In this document: piece after piece, positions 29,952 to 41,832 of the stretch
How the letters are laid out: every line of letters starts with the position of its first letter
How positions within the stretch are numbered: position 1 is the stretch's first letter
Assembly (NCBI GenBank): GCA_026419785.1
Contig: JAODTK010005760.1
Coordinates: 186,001-250,000, forward strand
Direction of reading: 5' to 3'
Origin: Sclerodactyla briareus
Lineage: Eukaryota; Echinodermata; Holothuroidea; Dendrochirotida; Sclerodactylidae
Length of the DNA: 64,000 nt
Position numbers and translations under genes: made by a program
Notes under the pieces: generated by a model
Database searches by the model: none
Seen by the model: only the letters and a program-made list of their open reading frames with translations
Told to the model about the DNA's origin: nothing

Positions 29952-30018
29952 TGGCTAGCGTTATGGTCGCGGGACCCAGAGCAATGAGTTGATGGGATGT
30001 TCGCAGGGGTTCGAAACC
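29952..30018 (+). repeat. tRNA-like Pol III promoter pair (possible SINE head)
   Basis: GGTTCGAAACC at 30008-30018 matches the B-box consensus GGTTCGANNCC exactly. About 45 nt upstream, TGGCTAGCGTTATGG resembles an A box with a GCG/CGC D-stem. The spacing suits internal Pol III promoters. A full cloverleaf is not convincing, so a tRNA-derived SINE or tRNA relic is more likely than a live tRNA gene. Confidence 0.4.
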
Positions 30019-30444
30019 AATTGGAAGCCTTTATGCCACTTGTGTCCTCGTGGCGTTTTGATTTCCCTTTCATGCGAACACGGGTCTGCTTTTTCCAATG
30101 CTTTCTTCGCTGTTTTAAATCACAATCAGTTTATGATGGCGGTCGTTTGTGTTTGAAATGGTGTTTAGGCGATATGTGTTTTTTTTTTTTAACATGAACA
30201 AATAAAGGTGCCATATTCTGGTATCTCCAATTGTCTCAAGTCCTCAACGGCATATCGCATTCTTGACTTGCAGATTTAGTCCTACATCTTCCGAGACTGC
30301 TCTCTCTCCTACCTACCAATTCTGTAAAACCACTGCACGTGGGAAAGTCTATAGGAGAATTGGGAGGGGGCGGCTATACCAACTTCCTGGGACCGTAATA
30401 TCTGCAAATTATGATCTTTGTCTCCCACAATTTTTTTCGGGTCT

Positions 30445-30733
30445 ACCCGATGTTCCCCCCGGGGTCCGATGTTCCTGAGGTTCGTTGTCCTGGTGTAAAA
30501 GTGTCACTCTTTCGCGAATTTCATAACAGTCAAAGCACAGGGCATTCTGAAAAAAATGTTTCACAAGAAATTGGTTTTGTCTGCAACGCATCGGATACAA
30601 AGAATGCGTATGCTCGGTGTAACAGTAACACGAAAACCGGGGATCGTCAAGTCCATAAAATTCAAGATAAATAATAATATACATCAACCGGGAACATCGA
30701 CCTCGGGAACATCGGACCCTGGGACCATCGACA
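30445..30733. mobile_element. ~290-bp fold-back element
   Basis: The left arm holds CGATGTTCC, GGGTCCGATGTTCC and GAGGTTCGTTGTCC (30448-30492). The right arm contains the inverted counterparts GGAACATCG, GGGAACATCGGACCC and CCATCGACA (30692-30733). Arms of ~45-50 nt are imperfect because the motif is itself internally repeated. No coding content recognised. Confidence 0.55.
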
Positions 30734-31813
30734 TAGCCCCCAATTTTCAACTCTCAACATCCTGCCGAGACGCATCCTGAGACGCATTGTCTTTAACTTG
30801 ACAGACACCGCGGACCTGCTAGCTGGCGCAAAAGTTGAACATTGTGGAACATTTGCACAATTCTCACGGAGGTAGTAAACAGCTTTCACAAGTCCGATTT
30901 CAGCACTGTCGAACTACTCTGGTTAAATTGCAAACTGGCTTTGTCTGAATCTGCTTTTTTTTAATAAATAAATTGGGTTTTAGAACATACTGTCTTTAAC
31001 ACTTTTGGAACTGGGTAAGTCGCTTTCATACCTTAGTTTATAATTAAATAAATTGCTTATTACTTGATAATTTCTTGAACAGCATTTTTGGGGGACATGG
31101 GGTTTGTCCCCCTCCTCTCAATATTCAGAACAATTTGCCACTCAGTCATTCTTGAAGGGCCAACGCCTACATTTGCGTTTTATTAGCTAAATCTCTTCAT
31201 CTCTTCCGTTTCTTATTTAATTGTTGACCCCCTCTTAAGTTTTCTCTGTATTCTGACATGCTACAGTATGTTTTTAACGAAAGTTGTGTTATGATCCCGA
31301 TATTCATGGACTTTTTCAACAAAATAATCAACTTCATACTGTATCTTTCAAATAAAAATCTTTATGTATGACTTTTTAATACAATTACCTTTACTGTGCA
31401 GTACTGGGGCGACCTTTAATGACTTTACAGTGTACATACCGGTACTGCGCGACATGACAAATTTCCAAGACGATATACGCGACATTTATGACCATTGCAT
31501 TCTCCATTCCGTGTAAGTAATCAATTTATAAATAGGAAATGAAACGTCGGCTTGGTCAGGACCCGCTAACTTTTGTACATGTTAGTCCGTTCTGCACCCG
31601 CAAACTTTTGCTCTTCACGTTTTTTTGCCCCCTTTTATGCCCCCCGGCCGTGACTTCCAACAGTGTTTGCGCGCCTTGTTCTTGAAGTTCATGTCACTAC
31701 GCGGCAACACATTTTATGAACATACTTACCGCGCGACATGACTTACACACTAAATCTTATTCACATTTCCATGTAGGTAAATGTTACTCTTGAGTGGCAT
31801 TGCATTTTAATAT
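30734..31813. other. No recognisable gene
   Basis: Non-coding, T-rich sequence with no motif-bearing frame. Confidence 0.5.
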
Positions 31814-32136
31814 ATACCGTATGCTTCCGTTAAGCGCCATCTCCCATAAGCGCCCCCCCACCTTTTTTTGCAACAGAGGTCGCTACCTACTGCCCTATAA
31901 CCTGTGGGCCGTCCTGTGTGACAGTTCCGTGGTCGTTCCATTCTCAGCTACATATGGGACACACACACCCACAAACAATAAAAAAAAAAAAACTCTTTGT
32001 CACTGTCAAATTTCCTGTCCTCAATAATGTCGTCATTTTAACGATAACATTTTGGTGTAGCCGATATATACTACCTCTTAAGCGGCCCTCTCTACATTTT
32101 TGCAACGCCCTGGGCCGCTTACGGAAGGATACGGTA
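31814..32136. mobile_element. Small inverted-repeat element with ATACCGTAT-type ends
   Basis: The left end ATACCGTATGCTTCCGTTAA with TAAGCGCC repeats faces the right end ...GGGCCGCTTACGGAAGG then ATACGGTAAT. The inner blocks TTTTTGCAAC also match in inverted order. Ends about 60-70 nt long with modest divergence. A target duplication cannot be read because both flanks are AT repeats. Confidence 0.55.
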
Positions 32137-32212
32137 ATATCAAAATCACAACAATTTATGGCCGTTCAAGTTCAACATTCCTGGCTGGTTTCCCTTGGCT
32201 ATTGTGTTGAGT

Positions 32213-32797
32213 TTATTCCTCGATAATTTTCCGACGGTTCGAATTCAAAACAACCCTTCTCAAACAATGCTTCTCCACTCGGTGTTTCTGCGCCGGCGTT
32301 TCCAGCGGTTTTCGATGATTTGCGATGATAACCAATGGTATTAGGGCCGACGATTGGGTCAACCTCGATGAGTCGGTACTGTACATGCATTCTTGAATTT
32401 CACCAAGAGTACATTTTGCACAAAAACATAGAGTTTTGTTGTCTTCTCTTGAGATACTACAGCTGGTTAAATTTAGGAAGATTGAGCACTTCATAGTGAA
32501 GTTGGTATCGGTAATAACCGCAGGAATCCCTGTTCGCTGGGCGACTATCTTTTCCTTATGAACTAACATTTTATTAGAATGGGCGACCAGTGTGGTTAGG
32601 CAGTGCTCAACATTTGGGATGTAACCGCTCTCAGCCCGATGGCAGAATGAACATGTTACATTTATAAGCTGGTGCACTGTTGCAGTGTAATGATATGATA
32701 ATGAATGGGGGGGGGCAGAAGTCACCGAAGTACGCTTGATGTCCAACACACACACGCGCTGCACAAACAAGCAACAGAAAATTCCGATGGTCCTCAA
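32213..32797 (-). CDS. Unassigned 194-codon open frame
   Basis: The longest uninterrupted frame in the window. The predicted product starts with a hydrophobic, cysteine-containing stretch (residues about 5-18, IGIFCCLFVQRVCV) that could be a weak signal peptide. A cysteine-rich middle follows (CSFC near residue 50, SCS and CFCAKC near 113-131), then a basic tail (KHRVEKHCLRRVVLNSNRRK, about 169-188). I recognise no domain. No splice-site or promoter evidence supports it, and repetitive sequence surrounds it. A frame this long is only mildly unexpected by chance in 64 kb, so it may be an accident, a transposon relic or a single coding exon. Confidence 0.2.
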   Translation of the reverse strand: MRTIGIFCCLFVQRVCVLDIKRTSVTSAPPHSLSYHYTATVHQLINVTCSFCHRAESGYIPNVEHCLTTLVAHSNKMLVHKEKIVAQRTGIPAVITDTNFTMKCSIFLNLTSCSISREDNKTLCFCAKCTLGEIQECMYSTDSSRLTQSSALIPLVIIANHRKPLETPAQKHRVEKHCLRRVVLNSNRRKIIEE

Positions 32798-34393
32798 CTC
32801 CTCATGCGAGAACTACAACGTCCATGGCGTCGCCAAGGGGTGGGGGGGGGCGCGTGGGCCACATGATAAGTCGATACCTACTGTTGGGTTCTCAGCAGCC
32901 AGTGGTGGTAGCGTGTGGAAGAAGGAATGGCGGGATGGGGGGGGGGGGGGGCATTGGTACGTAGCCTAGCTACTTATGAGCGCAGGGGTTGAAGTGTTGA
33001 TGAACCACTTGTGAGTATGCTACACCCTAAGAGATGACTTGATTTTTTTCCAGTACGGGTTCAAGTTTTCCTCTCAGCGGTAGGCGTGGTATTTTCCAAA
33101 TCGTGCGGTTCTCAACATAGGTCCCGTTTTCGTTATTCTCGGCCCCAAACTCGTCAATTACAATTCACATATCTGACATATGTGAAAAATGCGTCACATT
33201 ATCAAAATACTACAATACGACACTATGTAACAATTAGACTATAAACACCTATCAAGTCGATGGGGACATGTTTTATATTGACATTGCTTATCCAAACTTT
33301 TCGAGCGGCTCAATGGGATATTTTCTTCCAGTCGGCATAGTTGAATAGTTTCAACATATTTCGTTCCGCACGCACACTACAAAACAAAGTCATTCTACTG
33401 CAAAGGATCACCGGATAAGCCCCTCAGAGTGTTAACAGATAATAACGTTTACTGCTGTGCATGTACGAATGACGAATCCGTTAAAAATTCAATTGGTATT
33501 TAACCCATATTTCCCAACAAGTCGGCCTCTGTGAAAAATCTCAATGCCTCGCTGTATTGTGTATGGGTGTATAGGCTTATTTCAACTTCCGTTGGAAGTG
33601 GTGCGAGGTATCGTGCAGTTACAGACTAAGCTAGCGCAGAAGCAGGTCCCGATCACGAACAACAACTTGTCAAGACCTTACTAATTGATCGCTACAGATC
33701 ATGTGTCTACAGACACACAAAAGTATGAAGGTGTGTTTACTAGTTTGAACTGACCAAATCAGTCTGTCACGGCAGGTAAGCTTGAACAGCCATGCGTGAA
33801 TTATTGATCTTGGAAGCTGCATGCTCTCTTAAAAGTTCAGCCTACTGCCCGGCTGATGAATTCAGCTGGGCCCGATCGATAATGGCCATCGCGCGAGTAT
33901 TGTTATCGTAAGCTGATTATAGTCAACAGTACCCGACACGATGACCTGCTCATTAAGTTTATTGTGTCTGCCACTGATCGTTGGCCGTGGCGGTAGTCGT
34001 CTGAGTGACAGGTGAAAGCACTCTGAATAGAAGAGCGCACTCTGTAGCTGAGGGGATTATGATCGCGGGGAAATCGCAAGTGAGAATGCATTCTTACGCG
34101 CCCAGCGCTCTATTTAATTAAAGTAACTTTGGGACGGTACTGTAGGTCAGGGGTGAATTTATCATGCAGTCGGACTGAATCGACTGAAAGTGTGGGCGCG
34201 GTTGTGTGAGAAGTTAAAGCGGCTAAAGCCATTTTTGGTGATCGAGCTCCGACCATTATAGGCTAACAAATATTCATGGCACGGTGTGGTGTACTAGTGT
34301 TTTAAGTGAGTAGCGATTACTCACTGAGTACTCGCAAAAAATATGCGTGTACTAGAAGACTTCTTGCAAGTTGTGTTCAACCGATTAATATCT
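32798..34393. other. No recognisable gene
   Basis: Non-coding. Poly-G at 32937-32951. A hairpin AGTGAGTA/TACTCACT lies at about 34305-34325. Confidence 0.5.
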
Positions 34394-35097
34394 AGGGCTC
34401 AATAATCGATAATCAGATTGAACATCAAATCAGGCTGATATTAGCGCTACTGGCTTACCTTGGGATCGGCAGAGCCATCATTGACTTCACCAATGTTTTG
34501 CTATTGAATAACCACTCACCACACGTAGCTGCATCGAAGAGAGGTGGAGGCCTGCACAGTTGCAGTACAAGCCATCTAGCACAAACTTGGGTTGAGCCAT
34601 AATTGCCAACAGTTAGTGAGCCCTTTGCTAACTAGTTTTGACAAATCTCTTATAGATAGCACTGAACGCAGGCCTAAATCAATCATTGAAAACCAGCACT
34701 CGCAATTACATGAGTTACACATATAGTCTTCTTGCCATGCCTTGTGCCTATAATGGAAGTTGAAAGATATTGCTGTGTCTCGATAATTTTGGAGCACCCA
34801 ATATGTAATAATCCAGAGTAGCAAGATTATATAACAGCACTGTGTGTTGTAGTTCAGTGTGGAGCATCGCGATAGTTTGAGACACTTAAAATGGAATTAT
34901 TTCAGCTGCCGCCCAGGTGACCAAGTTGAACGATTAGGTAAATATGTTAGCTAATAGTCCATGAACACTAGTAAAACACAATCCAGGGATTGAATCACTC
35001 CCAGTTTTTGGTTTTCTTGATGAAAAAAGTTATCGAAGTGCGATAAAATCGTTTTGGCATTATTTGTTTGGAATGGCTTACAATTGAAGGGTGTGGG
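34394..35097 (+). repeat. Dispersed repeat, copy A (AGGGCTC... family)
   Basis: Colinear with 49183-49818. Both begin AGGGCTC, continue with a GATAATC..ATTG block and GGATCGGCAGAGCCAT, then share AGTACAAGCCATCTAGCACA-like and CAGGCCTAAATCAAT blocks. Both end with ATTGAAGGGTGTGGG. The GATAATCGGAT-like start resembles a hAT terminus, but no matching inverted right end was found, so both may be truncated. Confidence 0.7.
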
Positions 35098-35379
35098 ATA
35101 TAGGATATAGCCATACATCATGGGGCAAAAACGTAGGTCCTACAGTACAAATACTGCACGCAAATGTCCACCATCAAATCGGACGAACTTAGGCGGATGT
35201 TGGAAGGGAAAAAAAACATAGGCCATCGGATCGGCATGTATGTGACTGTCATTTCGGTAGAGCAATCCAATAGCGGATATCCTTTTTTTTTTTCTCGAGT
35301 CAAGTCCTATTTACACATTCATATATCATTGCACTAAAGCAACTTAACTGAGATGAACCCCATCTAGGCCTAGTCATAA

Positions 35380-35510
35380 TCAGCTTTGGTTTCAAGTTTT
35401 AATACTTACCCAATTCTTCCTTTTTTAATTGCATGCATATGTTTGGGCTTCCTGGCTCCTGCAGAGGAAAACATATTATATGTCTGAAATGGATTCGGAG
35501 AGCACTGAAT
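35380..35510 (+). repeat. Fragment shared with the hAT-like element at 54926-56123
   Basis: AATCAGCTTTGGTTTCAAG, TTGCATGCATATG and GAAATGGATTCGGAG occur here in the same order as TTCAGCTTTAGTTTCAAG, TTGCATGCATATG and GAAATGGATTCTGGA at 55140-55260. This marks a second, more decayed copy of that internal sequence. Confidence 0.65.
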
Positions 35511-36919
35511 TGCTCTCCCCGAGGTACCAAAGCCTAAAATATGCGTCTCCTGGGCAAGAGTTTCGAAAGCACACATAAATTATTGCTCTCCTGGGGGTCT
35601 TCCAAGAGAGCAATTTGCTCTCCTCAAAATCTACAACATTTGAATTTTCCAAATCATCAACTGCAGCTGGCTGGACAAAGTTGACAAGACAGGAGCAATC
35701 GATCCTACATTCTATCCGTAGAAAAATTCAGGTCGTCCAAAAATTTGAGATGGCTGCCGTCTGAGAGTGAGCAGTGCGGCAACAGCCGCAACACCCATTC
35801 CGCACCCATCTGAGATCGCTATCTGAATATGCAAAGTTCAAATAAATCAGGAAAGTTTTGAAAAGTTTTCGGATCTAGGACAAAATAGGTATTCTAAAAA
35901 ATCCAGAACCCTGCCCCCCTCTCTCCATCTCTCCATCATGTCCTCCACTTAGTGCATTTTTCCCAACTCACCGGGCCTCCAGTATTTTTATGTACGTTTC
36001 AAAAAATTCAAAGAAGGGTTTCGGAATCTAGGGGGGGGGGGTCTGAGCAAATCTCAGATAATAGATTCAGCCAAATATACATATGTCTACATACTCATAA
36101 CAGTGTGGTCAGACATCATAAACACGGCAGGACATGAGAGAAAACATGCAATACTTATCCGCGATAGCCGGGTATCTATTGAAAAATGTATAATTTGGCA
36201 GAAAAACAAAAATATTGTCATGCAAGTAGATTTTTTAGAAACTAATAGTTTCTGTAGGTTTCATTGATTCATTGTTCATCTAACTTCACGTAAATACTGT
36301 TGCTGGGAGCGACACTATGTATGCCTCAATACACTTGTGATTGACATACACACTAAATTTCAATACTTCTTCGATGCTGTAAACCAATGGGATTCACAAT
36401 TTTTCCTGGGCTAGAATATTGAGGATAGCGGTATCAGTGAGTTAGGTCGCGGCAGTGGTGTAGTCGGATTTTTCCAGGAGGGCTGCCATTTTGCTTCGCT
36501 CGAAATTAGAAAGCGTGATGACACACCAGGGATTTTAGGAGCGCCCATAAATACTCTCCTGAGGCTAATTTAGAGCGAAGAGGAGCACGATCGGCCAGCG
36601 CTCGAAAAATATAAGCCTGTACGGTATTAATATGACATCATTTATTTCAAAAATCCATTTCTGCATTTGTATTGTATAGTCAGAATAGTGCCAAGATAAG
36701 ATGAAGAATTACGCATTGGTTCAGAGGGGAATGTCACAACCAACTTCTAGAGACAGAAGAGAAAATGAAAAAGAAAAAGGTGGTGAGCTATATAACTGCA
36801 CTGGTGATGCTTCACAAAGACGTGCCCACAGCACAGATGATAGAGTTAGGTTCCCCCTGTGAAAACATTGAGCAATGACTCATCGAGTGGGCTATAGGCA
36901 GTTGTACATGCAGGTGGCA
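35511..36919. other. No recognisable gene
   Basis: Non-coding. Short GAGAGCA/TTGCTCTC palindromic motifs recur at 35495-35625. A poly-G run is at 36031-36040. Confidence 0.45.
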
Positions 36920-37830
36920 AGGGCTAATGCAAGTGCCATTAGGCAGGAGCAACTTATTATTACCCAGGTAACCAGGTGCCCATGATACAAAATTGGTTCA
37001 GTTCTTGGCCTTCGCTCTTTCTGGGCGTTATTGACGATATGTAGATTCCTTGATTGAAACTCTGCGGACGATACAAATTTTCTCGAGAGGTTTTGCTTCG
37101 AACGAGAATATTGCAATTGTCCAAAGGGATCTTGATATTATCTCCAATGGTCCTCTGATTGGCAAATGTTTTTCAATGCCCCGTTATCCATGTTGGTTTC
37201 CACTACTCGCCACGCTTCTTTCCAGTTAAATGAGGCAAAATACATCAGGTGAATTAGAAGAAAGATCTCAGAGTTCATTTTGATCTTTCTTTTGATGGTC
37301 TAAGCAGTTGCTGAAGCTGCCAAAGAAAGGTAATGGCGCTTCTTGGCTTGAATTAGACATCACTTCGTTCCCTTGATAAAGATCTGTTGTTCAGGCTGTA
37401 TTTGTCCAAGTACAGTATAGAATCCTTATTTCTCGAAGTCAAGCAGGTAATTGAAAATGCTCCGCGGAGGGCCACTAGATTATTTCACTGTCTTGGAGAT
37501 TTACCTTATAAGGAAGATCGAGGCATCTCGGTCTAACTTCGATGGGCTAATAAGAATTTGAGGTGATTTGATTCAGGTTTTAAAATTGTTCAAGGTTTCG
37601 AGGCATCGCTCCTTTCACTATTTCTTTGAATGTTCCAAAGTTCCACTAATAGGGGTCATTGCCTCAAGCTTCTGTGAAACGCTGCACAGTAGATTGGACA
37701 TTCGGAATATTTCTCCTTGCAGAGAGTTACCATGAGTGGAATAATCCTTCTTGAAGATGTTGTTCTGTCTAAGAGTGTGAATGCGTTGGCGAACCTCCTT
37801 GATTATCTTCAAGAATTGTGGGGGAATTCT
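36920..37830 (+). mobile_element. LINE RT C-terminal fragment
   Basis: Plus-strand blocks in several frames: KDLRVHFDLSFDG (about 37265), SLDKDLLFRLYLSKYSIESL (about 37365-37425), VKQVIENAPRRATRLFHCLG DLPYKEDR (37440-37525), LRWANKNLR (about 37540), a FKIVQGFEAS block (about 37585), a shifted GHCLKLL block (about 37660), and a tail FFSQRV-like then DVVLSKSVNALANLLDYLQE (about 37755-37815). This is the LVRP...VQRRATR...L.Y..RL...FKI.KG...NSFKNRLD pattern of CR1/Jockey-type elements. Dead by frameshifts. It ends ~570 bp upstream of the first U2SURP exon found. Confidence 0.8.
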
Positions 37831-38397
37831 TTATACATCTGGGTTGTTCTTCTCTCTCTTGGGTGTTGTGGTTTCCAAGGTTTTTTTCATGAGTATTTTG
37901 TCCTTCCTGGACCCTTTTTCACTAAACTGAAGGGTATCTATAAAGAAACCTCAATAGCCAAATTCGTACTCCGCATTGAGCACAATGTCTCTTCAAAACG
38001 CACAGTGGAATAGATGCAGCAGAGGTGTCCTAATAACCATGAAGGATTTTATTTGTCCCTGTCTCTTGGGATTTTCTTGCAACTTATGAAGCCTCTCTCT
38101 ATCAACTTTCTGCAAGGTGTGAACATTAGGCTAACATTAGGCAATATTCATTGCCAAAAAAAATGCATGCTAACATTGTTATATATATGGCTAACAGTTA
38201 TGTGGTTATGACACTACATCATTGACATTTGGGTCTACAGTAGCCTAGTGTGTACCGCGTGTGCATAATGTGTGTGTATTATCGTTCATAACTCACATAA
38301 CCCCCCACTTTTTGAAAGTATTTTGCCGGTGTCCCCTTAGTATTAAAGATACATATTTACAATTAACGCTGTTTAATAATTTTCTACTAATCTTCAG

Positions 38398-38514
38398 GAA
38401 CAAGAAGAGGAGCCCTAAACTGTTGGAGGACTTTGTTGCAGATTTTGCGATCGGAAAGTCTAATCGGGGGAAGGCGTTTGGTGAGAGGAACAACTCTAAA
38501 CCCAGAAACCAAAG
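38398..38514 (+). CDS. U2SURP: U2SURP (SR140) exon, N-terminal EDFVADF segment; carries a frameshift
   Basis: U2SURP is a U2 snRNP-associated splicing factor; the family has an RRM, a SURP module, a CID-like domain and an RS-rich tail. Here a good acceptor (TTTCTACTAATCTTCAG) leads into codons for KLLEDFVADF, five residues, then NRGKAF. These align with the [20 protein letters not shown] part of the human protein. After NRGKAF the frame must shift by one G (GCGTTTGGTGAG) to read VRGTTLNPETK, as the family expects (VRGG...). The donor AAAG|GTGCTA ends it. I saw no upstream exons and no exon for the following YKPSSRF-type segment in the next 10 kb. Moderate identity, but the order and splice context with later exons make the call good. 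Confidence 0.6.
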
Positions 38515-41500
38515 GTGCTACTTTTCAGAATTTTGTATATTCAAATTTCAGAAAAAAATCACTGTTAAATCAGAACAGCCAATCACAATCAGGATCTACA
38601 CCTGCAAGAGTGCGAGTTGTGAGAAGCTTTCACCTTTTCACTGTCACATTGCAGTATAGAGGGATCCTGCGTGCACAGCAGCCACAAAATTCCTCTGGAA
38701 ATAAATTCCCAGGTCAGGATGATGTGTGCATTGTTTCTGCAGTAAATAAAACTCAAACATTGAATAGACAGAATAGTACTAGTCAAGCATGGCTAATCAA
38801 CATGACAATTCCTTTGGAGATGGGAGGGGGGGGGGGGTTGGATAAAGAAGGTGTTATGTGCAGGGACATTTGTGTTTTCATGGTCCATATTCCAGTTCCC
38901 ACCCTCCTCTGTATTGGCCACCTGACATCTCACTAAGGACAGAGGATTAACTTTTTGTGCTGCAGAGACCAATAGAGACCAACACATACCAGGCTGGTTT
39001 AAAAAAATTAGGCATGTGGGCCATGTGTGGGTGCTCTGCCTAAAAATGACATACATAAAACAATTCAGTGCCCCACAGCAAGACCACCAGTATAATGTTG
39101 AATGTTGTGTAATTATGTCATTCATCAGCTATGTTGAAAGTCCAATGCCGTATTCTTTCTAATTTGCATGCCCTCATAGAACCCCTCCTGCATTCTTTTC
39201 ACAACGCAGCATCTTGATTTTTGTGTCACTGGAGCACAGTGAAAATCAGATCAGAGATCTAAATATGGTTTGGTCAAAATTTTGCTCGTTTCGACAAGTG
39301 ATCAACACATTTTCTTCGGGCATAACATAAAAAAAATTCACTTCCACCTCATTAACTAGGGATTTTTTTTAAACAAAATTTTACTTGCCCCACATTTGCC
39401 CCATTTGCAGGTGGTGGACTATTGTTCAGGGCAAGTACTTTACTCCATCAATTGCCCTTAATTACCACTGGATGCATATGCAATTTACAAAATATAAGGC
39501 TCTGTTCATACAAATTCTAACATTTGGGCAAGTGAAAAATAAAGTTAAACTTCAGGCCCTGGGACATATAATGCGGTATAATTTTATGATAAGGGTTTGT
39601 ACATGAATTCTGCATCCTGTTGCTTTATTGATAGAGTACACTTGTTTGTTTTTGCTTCGTAGAAGCATGGTGAAATGGAAATAAAAGCTAAATTTCCCCT
39701 CCCCCCCCCCTTCACCTCAAATGAAACAAGCAGAACAGCATTAAAATGTATCAATAAAAACCGAAGACCAATTCGGAGCGAAGCTTTGTTCATAATCATT
39801 TTTGACAGTTGAAATTACCTTTCAATATTTGTTGTGGAGATGCTCGTTCAGTGTACACTTGATATGAGTTCAATTCAACATCTGTGTACGAGAAGATGCA
39901 TTTTTGTTAGCTTTAATTTTGTGGGTGTCCTTGTATACCAATTATACGATATGCAATTTACGCGCTTCAATAAATGAGCATGTCTATGTGTTTGTGTTGA
40001 TGCTTCTATTGAGGTTAATGAATGGTCAAGCATGCTATAACGACAGAATCCTTGCATGATTTAGGGGGCAATTCATGCAATGCACGAGTGCATCCAGCAA
40101 TAGAATCAGTTTCTAGAGGGTTCATTTGATGTTTATATCACACTTGACTGTTTTTTAACCCCATTCATTCAAGCAGTTATCAACCCCAATCAACTTGTAG
40201 GAAGTTGTGTGCATACATTTAACTGGGTGTTTTCCATACAATAGGGGGGCCAACAAGTGACATGAGTGCTAAATTTTGGAGCTTGTTCAATTAATTCCTT
40301 TCCATCTTGCAGCATTTCCATTTTGCTATGTTGTTTGGCTATGACACAGTATGATATCTGATGTCTCTGCCAAATATTACCCTGGAGTAATAGAGACACC
40401 AAAAGGTTGGTAACAGCAACTAATCTCTAAATTGTGAAATGATACTAATGTGTCCGATGTATATCTGTTCCTATGCTTCTTGCATGGCATCCATGGAATA
40501 ACTATTATTAGCCATATTCCTGAAGTTGAATACGATGAGGATAACTACTTCCCAAAACACAAGAAACACTTATGAATGAAAACAACAACTCTTATAACCA
40601 GTCGATATCAATTCATTTAGTCACCAAATGTACATGGATTTTGAGGGCTTGATCGTGGGACAGAGCATATATTACAAGTGTAACAGAGTATCCAAACTTT
40701 CCCGTCACATACGTAATATATATTGTATTCTCCTCAGGTTATACTCGAGACAACCCAGAATCATTTCCACAGTTTTGATTCAATATTTGTCAGATTATTG
40801 ATTTTGAATCACAGTGTAACACTTTTGGGAGAATCCAAACTTCTAGTGAGAATTTTTTTTTTTTTTCAAATTTGATTGTTCATCATATTTCCTCTCATTC
40901 TGCTCATAATGAAATTCTCCTTGAGTTTGTGTGACTATAGATCCGAGTCACACACTGCAGGTAGATGAGCGACTGCATGTAGGCCTGAAATGAGTGGAAG
41001 CTAAACAATTAGGGTTTGATATAGGCAGTAGTCAAACAAAATGATTTTCGTAGGATGCACAGCCCATTTTACATGTACCAACCGGCCCCCACATCAGTGT
41101 CGCACATTGCCAGTCACACTAACGATTCTTCACAGTTCTGCTGCACAATCCCTTTTCAAATTTCCACAGAACCGGCAAGCTTGCAGGGTATGACATCATT
41201 GATACTAGTGTACTCATCACAATAACCTTTTCATGATCGAGTGTGTTTGAAGCAAACTGCATTCGTAACTGATGTCATATGAAAAAAACGATAAAGATCA
41301 CAGGTCATTGGGGTATGCACCTGGAGACAAACTTTATGAACAGTGTACAAAACACTTTCTGAAAGTTCCCTGAAGAAAACTACTTATTATAGTGGCCCTA
41401 TACTTTGAATTATTCCCCATTGCTCAATAACAACTTCAGTCAAACATTGGGATGAAGATTCCATTTAAAAAAATACCCACACCAAGATTTCCATGTGGAT

Positions 41501-41694
41501 AATCTTGACTTTTCCATTGTATGTGCACTTATGGCACCGTGAGCTGGCTAATTAGGAGGCATTATTTCTGAGTAGCAACTGGCGACATTGACTTGTTTTA
41601 ATTGACAGTTCTGTAAAGATAGCTGTATTGGGCACTTGGTCACTCTAGCTATGGAGAATGGATATACGTGAGAGAGGTTTCTCTCTGTGATGTC
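38515..41694 (+). other. U2SURP intron sequence, left part
   Basis: No exon recognised. Poly-G at 38824-38836. Short frames on both strands carry no motif. Confidence 0.45.
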
Positions 41695-41832
41695 ATAATA
41701 ATAGCACCATCTACCAGGTGCTGCATGGTGACATACTAATAGCACATCTACCAGGTGTGAATGGTGACTAATAATAGCACCATCTACCAGGTGCTGCATG
41801 GTGAAAACATATAGCACCATACCAGGTGCTGC
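41695..41832. repeat. ~37-bp minisatellite, 3.6 units
   Basis: Units begin at 41701, 41739, 41774 and 41811. The core ATAGCACCATCTACCAGGTG is followed by CTGCATGGTGA. Within each unit AGCACC pairs with GGTGCT, so every unit can form a short hairpin. Confidence 0.9.

Noticed and set aside
36730-36780. Lysine/glutamate-rich stretch as the U2SURP KKEQEELKKKED exon
   Set aside because: A possible acceptor and a GTGGTG donor exist, but the frame does not agree with the next exon and low-complexity K/E similarity is not evidence.
38433-38936. 167-codon plus-strand frame as one protein
   Set aside because: Only its VRGTTLNPETK start is exonic; the rest runs past the donor into intron and poly-G.
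41701-41832. CRISPR-like repeat
   Set aside because: Units are contiguous with no unique spacers, in an animal genome; a minisatellite.
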